DNA of 64,000 bases from Deltaproteobacteria bacterium PRO3. Its GTDB lineage: Bacteria; UBA10199; DSSB01. Within the stretch, counting starts at the first letter, position 1, and each line of letters opens with the position of its first letter. The translations under genes and the position numbers were made by a program. Below, one piece after another: positions 59,670 through 64,000 of the stretch. The stretch is taken from positions 1-64,000 of the forward strand of contig SZOV01000001.1 in the NCBI GenBank assembly GCA_030263375.1, given 5' to 3'. The notes beneath the pieces are model-generated. The model did not search any database and was not told where the DNA came from. It was given only the letters and a program-made list of their open reading frames with translations.

Positions 59670-60631
59670 CACTCCCTCGGGTAGTTGCCCGGTAAATCGT
59701 CGTCGTCCAAAAGGCCGCTCGGGTGGTAGTCCCGCATCACGGTTTGCATCTCGGGCCCGGCGTCGTCCTCGACGGCCTGGGCTACGACCTCGTAAAACTC
59801 CGCCTTGGCCGATGCCGCGCTCTGATAGTCCTTCTTGAGCCTGAAGCCCCGCCACTCACAAAAAAGCTCGATGGCCTCGTGGTAGGCCTCGGGCATCAAA
59901 GAAAAATCGTTATCTGCCACGAGCGGCGGCAGAGCCATATAGCCGTCGTAGTAGATCGTCTCGACCCCGCTCGGCGTCGGGTAGAAGGTGAAGACCGGGA
60001 ACATGCCCTGGCGGTTCCTTGGGCTGTAGACCGCGTTGGTCACTGCCCCGCCGTTGGAGGTCATGGTGATCGTGCCGGCCGTGAAGCCGCTGAATCCCAC
60101 CCCCAGGATCTTCGAGTAGGTGAGCGAGGTCGCGACGACGTTCGTCCCGTTGAGCGCCTTCTCCTCGCTCTGCAAGACGCCCGAGGCGCTCAAGCCCTCG
60201 ATCTTGACGGTCGCTGTATCGCCAGCGCTGGTGGAGACGAGGGATAGGAGGCTCGCCGAGGTCGGCTGGTACTGCACCGGCCAGAAGCCCATCAGGCAGG
60301 CAATGGTCGGGAGCCCTGTGCTCAAGGTTGGGTCCTGGATGCGCTCCAGAAATTCCTGGCGCGGCAAAACCCGGATGACCCGGACGTTGCCCCCGCGGAC
60401 CGTGAACTTGATCGTCTTGGCCAGGTCCAGGAGCGGAGACATGGCGTATTCGCCGGCGTTGGCGGCGGTCGCAAAGGTCAGGTTGCTCAGGCGCAGCCAA
60501 GAGAACCTATGATCCGCGGCGCGGATAAAGGTCTTCTGCGCCCGGTTCGCCCAGCGCTTAAACAGGGTGTCGATGTTGGTGGCTGGGTTGACCGTCGCTT
60601 TGACGTTAGCCACGATCTCCGACAGGTTCAT
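59669..60631 (-). CDS. Phage head-tail connector/tail-tubular-A-like protein
   Basis: A 320-residue protein. The N-terminal helices (NLSEIVANVKATVNPATNI, TLFKRWANRAQKTFIRAADHR) and the C-terminal helices (LMPEAYHEAIELFCEWRGFR) sandwich a beta-rich domain with an Ig-like insertion (TSAGDTATVKIEGLSASG). This fits gatekeeper or tail-tubular-A proteins, and its place between capsid and nozzle genes agrees. The start overlaps the 86-residue gene by 26 bases. Confidence 0.65.
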   Translation of the reverse strand: MNLSEIVANVKATVNPATNIDTLFKRWANRAQKTFIRAADHRFSWLRLSNLTFATAANAGEYAMSPLLDLAKTIKFTVRGGNVRVIRVLPRQEFLERIQDPTLSTGLPTIACLMGFWPVQYQPTSASLLSLVSTSAGDTATVKIEGLSASGVLQSEEKALNGTNVVATSLTYSKILGVGFSGFTAGTITMTSNGGAVTNAVYSPRNRQGMFPVFTFYPTPSGVETIYYDGYMALPPLVADNDFSLMPEAYHEAIELFCEWRGFRLKKDYQSAASAKAEFYEVVAQAVEDDAGPEMQTVMRDYHPSGLLDDDDLPGNYPRE

Positions 60632-60866
60632 CTAAGCCCCTCTTTTTGCCCTTCTTGGGCTCCTCGGGTTTCGGTTGAGAGGCGGCCTCCAGCTGGGCCT
60701 TGGTCGCCTCGAAATCGGCCTTATCCTGGGCGAGCTTGGCGCGGTCGGCCTCGAGCTTTTCCAGGGTGTCTTCCTCCTTGGCCTCGACGGGCGGCTTCCA
60801 GAAATCGCACCTAGGCGGCATCGAAGCTATATCGGGCGGAGGGTCTTTCATGAAGTCGATGGGCAT
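60606..60866 (-). CDS. Small coiled-coil phage protein, unknown
   Basis: An 86-residue protein with a Pro-rich start (DPPPDIASMPPRCDFW), a charged helix of about 35 residues (EEDTLEKLEADRAKLAQDKA) and a Lys/Pro-rich tail. No family known. It overlaps the connector gene by 26 bases. It may be a small head protein. Confidence 0.55.
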   Translation of the reverse strand: MPIDFMKDPPPDIASMPPRCDFWKPPVEAKEEDTLEKLEADRAKLAQDKADFEATKAQLEAASQPKPEEPKKGKKRGLDEPVGDRG

Positions 60867-60931
60867 TTTGTACCTCTGGTTTAGGAATGGGGGCCCGAAG
60901 GCCCCCTTCCCGGTTCACGATTGGGGGAGAA

Positions 60932-61726
60932 TTACGCCGAAGCCCCGAGCTGGAACGCCATGCCGCAGAAGAGCTTCATGGGCACCTTTCTGCGCACGGT
61001 GTCGGAGGTCACGCCGTGGACGGCATACCCGAGCCGCAGCTCGGCCGCCGAGGTCGAGCCGTCGGTGACGAGGTTCGTCCCGGCGATGAGCGACTTGCCG
61101 GCCGTGATAGCGGTACCGGCGGCGACGCAGGTCACGCCGGGATGGTAGCCCGCGAACTGGACCCAACCGTAGTAGTACTGCGGTTGAGCCACAATCGAGA
61201 CGCCAGCCACCAAGGCCGCCGTGTTGCCCGCCGCGGTATCGACCACCGACCAAGGCAGTTCTACCCGGAAGGTATCGCTGGAAGCGGTCGCCACACTGAA
61301 CGGCGAAGCCGGATCCAAGGTGATGACCGTGGCCGAGTTCTTGGCGATCAGACCGACCTCGCCCTCGGGAGCCGCACCGGCGGCGCCGGCGTCGTCCAAG
61401 CAGCGGATGATCCCGCCGGCGAGGACGCCGTTCCCGGTGTATTCGCCGGTGGCGAAGCCTGAGCCGTTGACGGTGTTGACCGTCCCGTTGCTCGTGGCCG
61501 AGACCGAGACGAGCCCGCGGAACGCCACGGGGTTATCCGCACCCGCTCCGCCGGACTGGTCGAAGCGGCAGTACATGAACCACCGAGGCCCGAGCACTTC
61601 GTCGTGGGTGACCCGGATCGCCCCTTTCTTCTCTTTTGGAGTAGCATCGGAGGCGTCCAGGGTGGTGTTCCAGTTTTGCATCCCGACGTTGGGAGGGCTG
61701 TAAAGGATGATGTTTGCGAGACTCAT
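60932..61726 (-). CDS. Phage capsid-associated protein, unknown
   Basis: A 264-residue protein rich in beta strands (WFMYCRFDQSGGAGADNP, YYGWVQFAGYHPGVTCVA) that opens SLANIILYSPPNVGMQNWN. It follows the capsid gene by 42 bases and could be a head decoration or minor capsid protein. I recognise no family with confidence. Confidence 0.6.
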   Translation of the reverse strand: MSLANIILYSPPNVGMQNWNTTLDASDATPKEKKGAIRVTHDEVLGPRWFMYCRFDQSGGAGADNPVAFRGLVSVSATSNGTVNTVNGSGFATGEYTGNGVLAGGIIRCLDDAGAAGAAPEGEVGLIAKNSATVITLDPASPFSVATASSDTFRVELPWSVVDTAAGNTAALVAGVSIVAQPQYYYGWVQFAGYHPGVTCVAAGTAITAGKSLIAGTNLVTDGSTSAAELRLGYAVHGVTSDTVRRKVPMKLFCGMAFQLGASA

Positions 61727-61768
61727 ATTTTTTCCTTTCCTTGAGATTCTTGGCTTTCGGTTGCCCGA

Positions 61769-62722
61769 TTAGGCCGAGAAACCTCCCAACACGCCCTGCA
61801 AGGCGCAGTTGCTGACGGTGAGCTGCATCGCGGTCCGGATCTTCGCGACGATCTTGTCCTCGTCGGCCGGCTCGATGAATTTCCCCGTCACGAAGTTGCG
61901 GTCCTTGTGGATGCGGATTTTCAGGTAGTTGTGGTTGAGCACGTACTTGCGATCGTCGGGACACTGCGAATCGAAGATGTAGTCGATACCGTCGATTTTC
62001 AGAGCCTTGAAGCCGAGGCCGGCCAGCTCCGGGTTGTTGAACTGAGCCCGGCCGTTGGCGCGGCTCAGCGCATACCCGAAGATGGTGGATCCCGAGACGA
62101 TCAGGGTCGGCATGTCCGTGCCGCGGGTGCAGTTGCGGATCATGGTCTCGACCGCCTCGAGGCCGCCCGTGGCGTAGGACCCGACGGAGGCATTGACCTT
62201 GTTTCTCCAGAAGGAGAAATTTGCCCGGTTGATGCCGCCGAGGATGCCCGTGGTGGGCGCGATGTCGACGATGGCCTGCAAGCCGAGGATCGCCTTGCCG
62301 CCCGAGCCGGTGCCGTCTCCGAAGATCGCGGCGCCCGCCTTGTTCTGCATGGTGATCTCGGCCTGTTTGGTCCGAGCCTCGAGGATCGACTGCTGCTTCT
62401 CCGGTCCCGAGTTGCGCACCTCTTCGGCGCCATCGATGACGACGGTCGAGTAGAGGTACTTCCAGTTGAACTCGGCGGCCGAAAGTCCTTCCGGCTTGGC
62501 CGTGTTCATCTTGTCGGTCGCGGGGTCGTAGAAGTCGCCGTTCCCTTCGGCGTACATCAGCTCTTCGAGGATCGTGTCCCCGCCGCTGATTTTTTCCATC
62601 CCCTTCAGCTTCATGAATTTCCAGAAGGGAATGTGGGTACTGACGTTGTCCGCGAACTTGCCGCGGTAGTTTTTGAGCGTGGTCGATGCCACCGCATCAA
62701 AACTGGAATTTGCTGAGGCCAT
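61769..62722 (-). CDS. Phage major capsid protein (HK97-like fold)
   Basis: A 317-residue protein with the pattern of a widespread phage capsid family: STTLKNYRGKFADNVSTHIP, GGDTILEELMYAEGNGDF, FNWKYLYSTVVIDGAEEVRN, AAIFGDGTGSGGKAILGLQ, GGINRANFSFWRNKV. The last two blocks are strong signatures. Shell formation is its role. It lies 28 bases downstream of the scaffold gene, and no protease is seen nearby. Confidence 0.88.
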   Translation of the reverse strand: MASANSSFDAVASTTLKNYRGKFADNVSTHIPFWKFMKLKGMEKISGGDTILEELMYAEGNGDFYDPATDKMNTAKPEGLSAAEFNWKYLYSTVVIDGAEEVRNSGPEKQQSILEARTKQAEITMQNKAGAAIFGDGTGSGGKAILGLQAIVDIAPTTGILGGINRANFSFWRNKVNASVGSYATGGLEAVETMIRNCTRGTDMPTLIVSGSTIFGYALSRANGRAQFNNPELAGLGFKALKIDGIDYIFDSQCPDDRKYVLNHNYLKIRIHKDRNFVTGKFIEPADEDKIVAKIRTAMQLTVSNCALQGVLGGFSA

Positions 62723-62750
62723 TTTTAAGCTCCTTCAGGAGCCGGACCCG

Positions 62751-63539
62751 TTAAGCAGTGTGTTCCTGGAGCGCGGCGTTGTAGGCGTCCGAGAAGGATT
62801 TGATGGGGGTTTGGCCTTGCTGCGGGGCGGGACCGCCAGGTTGGGCGACCTGAGCCGCCTCCTTGGTCTGCTGGGCCTGGTAGGCCGCGTCCTTGCCTCG
62901 CTGGAAGGCTTTTTCCCCCGTCACCGCGTACCAGGCCTTTTCGAGAGGCATCCCGTACTTGGTGACGAGCTCCATCGTCTCCTTGCCGTGGTCCTTCCAT
63001 TCGTCGCCGAAAGTCTCCTTCCCCTTGGCAGCCAGGTGGTTGAACAACGTCATGGCTTGCGTCTGGTTCAGGAGGGCTTGCGCTTGTTGGAATTCCTGCT
63101 GGACAGGTCCGGCTAGTGCGTTGAAGGCGGCCATGATTTCGTTCGCACCCTCTTGGCCGAATTGCTCAACGAGCTTTCCGTAGTTGGGCGGGGGCATGAA
63201 GCCTTGGGCCGGCTGCATCCCAGGGACTTGGGGACCTCCTACAAAACCCCCTGGGGCCTGCCCGGGGACAAACCCCTGCGGCGGTCCGTATTGGTTTTGC
63301 GGTGTGGAATTCTGCCCGTATCTCTGGGGGTAGGCTTGGCGTTCGGCTTCAAAGGCCCTTCGCTCTTCCTCGAGGGCGCGGCGTTCTGCCGCCAGTTGCT
63401 GGGTTTTGTTGTAGTAGTCGGACTGCTGACTAGGCGTCATGCCGCCCGGGCTACTGGCCTCAGCTGGCTTCCCCGACCCGTTAGGTCCCGCAGCACTAGC
63501 GGGCTGACTACTGGCGGTCGGATTAAGTTCGTCGGCCAT
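62751..63539 (-). CDS. Phage scaffold-like protein
   Basis: A 262-residue, low-complexity, charged and Gln/Pro-rich protein. It has a Ser/Pro-rich start and an Arg/Glu helix (ALEEERRAFEAERQAY). A Gly/Pro/Gln linker (GPPQGFVPGQAPGGF) is followed by a helical C-terminal third (KDHGKETMELVTKYGMPLEKA). Placement between portal and capsid genes and the composition indicate a scaffolding protein. It is expected in immature heads only. Confidence 0.72.
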   Translation of the reverse strand: MADELNPTASSQPASAAGPNGSGKPAEASSPGGMTPSQQSDYYNKTQQLAAERRALEEERRAFEAERQAYPQRYGQNSTPQNQYGPPQGFVPGQAPGGFVGGPQVPGMQPAQGFMPPPNYGKLVEQFGQEGANEIMAAFNALAGPVQQEFQQAQALLNQTQAMTLFNHLAAKGKETFGDEWKDHGKETMELVTKYGMPLEKAWYAVTGEKAFQRGKDAAYQAQQTKEAAQVAQPGGPAPQQGQTPIKSFSDAYNAALQEHTA

Positions 63540-63550
63540 TGGTTCGCTCC

Positions 63551-64000
63551 TTAATTAGGCAAAGCCCCTTCCGGGGCGGGTGAAGGTACCGGCGGGGGCG
63601 AAACGGCCCGACCGGGTTGCGGACCTCCAGGGAGAGGCGCATTGCTCCCCTGGGGAAGTCCGCTGACTGCTTGACCAAGAATCCCGGACGGTCCCTGGGC
63701 GCCTGAATTGGGCGCGGCGCCGACCATCGAGGACTTTTGGATGAAACTTTCGAGAAGCTTGTGCGCCATGAGGTGCGCGAGGAAGGCCGGAGTGTTGTTG
63801 TTCTCCAGCTGGTGCGCGGCGATATGCGAGGCGTGGTCCTCGCCAAGCATCGGCATGACGGGGATCCCGCGCTTAAGGAGCGCGTTCTCCTGCTCGGGGC
63901 TCTTTGGGTCGATGATGATCCGCTTGTTGTCCAAGTGGAGGAGCTTGGCGAACTCCTTGAGGGCCTCTTTGGGGTCGAGGGCTGCGGCAATGGTCTGGTT
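63551..64000 (-). CDS. Phage portal protein, C-terminal part (cut by window edge)
   Basis: The frame is open from base 64000 to its stop at 63551, giving the last 149 residues. A helical tract (TIAAALDPKEALKEFAKLLH) leads into HLDNKRIIIDPKSPEQENAL and DHASHIAAHQLENNNTPAFL. The last 45 residues are Pro/Gly-rich. The IAAH-L-FL pattern and the place directly upstream of scaffold and capsid genes suggest the portal C-terminus. A separate start at the TTG at 63934 is unlikely because the frame is unbroken upstream. Confidence 0.6.
   Translation of the reverse strand, partial: NQTIAAALDPKEALKEFAKLLHLDNKRIIIDPKSPEQENALLKRGIPVMPMLGEDHASHIAAHQLENNNTPAFLAHLMAHKLLESFIQKSSMVGAAPNSGAQGPSGILGQAVSGLPQGSNAPLPGGPQPGRAVSPPPVPSPAPEGALPN

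Larger units (their letters stand above)
45708..64000 (-). mobile_element. Podovirus-like prophage, late region (continues beyond the window)
   Basis: From the tRNA-Gly remnant to the window edge, every credible gene is leftward and phage-like, closely packed with 4-base or shorter overlaps. The order from the right is portal, scaffold, capsid, capsid-associated, connector, tail/tubular, fibre-like, accessory, internal virion, lytic transglycosylase, lysis cassette, terminator, attachment core. The late gene order recalls T7-like podoviruses, but the tRNA junction points to a temperate phage. Integrase, regulators, replication and terminase genes are not seen. Composition is close to the host, suggesting long association. 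Confidence 0.85.

Noticed and set aside
59670-59855. N-terminal extension of the phage nozzle-like protein
   Set aside because: Overlaps the connector gene in another frame; the ATG at 59669 couples perfectly with its stop.
1-64000. CRISPR arrays, rRNA genes and further complete tRNA genes
   Set aside because: I saw no regularly spaced repeats, no rRNA core sequences and no other tRNA-like T arm with CCA on reading both strands, though a computed scan would be more sensitive.

Overview
This 64 kb window comes from a Gram-negative bacterium whose host backbone is GC-rich. Outer-membrane Wzi barrels, a Wza-type exporter, an O-antigen cluster and phage spanins all imply an outer membrane. Gene content (YifB, KimA-type permease, myo-inositol-phosphate synthase, MMPL exporter, SNF2 helicase) would fit a deltaproteobacterial-type lineage, but nothing here fixes the taxon. 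All functional calls come from reading sequence and protein motifs; no database search was possible.

Layout. (1) 1-625: two divergently oriented copies of one structured element. Unpaired segments are identical between copies while the helices differ by compensatory changes, so I read it as an undescribed structured RNA; the left copy runs off the window. (2) 684-20703: host backbone with yifB, myo-inositol-phosphate synthase, a secreted glycoside hydrolase, two Wzi-family barrels, an MMPL exporter, a GT4 glycosyltransferase coupled to a 37-residue membrane protein, two UPF0104-type membrane proteins, a ChaN-like protein, a polyprenol-phosphate sugar transferase, a coiled-coil protein and an SNF2 helicase. 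Several look like parts of an envelope glycolipid system. (3) 20923-36465: an MBL-fold lipoprotein gene, then a surface polysaccharide locus. A leftward operon (wza-like, wzz-like, GT4) faces a rightward one (initiating sugar transferase, wzx, glf, glycosyltransferases, wzy), followed by a GT4 and an FkbM methyltransferase. From about 25.4 kb it is visibly AT-rich and contains IS debris and a decapitated glycosyltransferase, so it was probably acquired horizontally. (4) 36462-45699: two secreted proteins ending in related LamG-like domains, a HAD fusion protein, a KimA-like permease and a DUF983 protein. (5) 45708-64000: the late half of an integrated podovirus-like prophage. It begins at the 3' half of tRNA-Gly(CCC), a typical attachment site. 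Genes run leftward: portal (partial), scaffold, capsid, head-tail and tail proteins, fibre-like proteins, internal virion proteins including a 1567-residue lytic transglycosylase, then a lysis cassette ending with nested spanin-like genes and a terminator.

How the parts work together. The polysaccharide genes form a Wzx/Wzy-type pathway: lipid-linked initiation, galactofuranose supply by Glf, glycosyl transfer, flipping, polymerisation, chain-length control and export. Wzi-type barrels may hold polymer at the surface. The inositol synthase, GT4, MMPL and UPF0104 genes hint at an inositol- or mannose-containing lipid, which is inference only. Prophage integrase, repressor, replication and terminase genes are not in view and should lie to the right.
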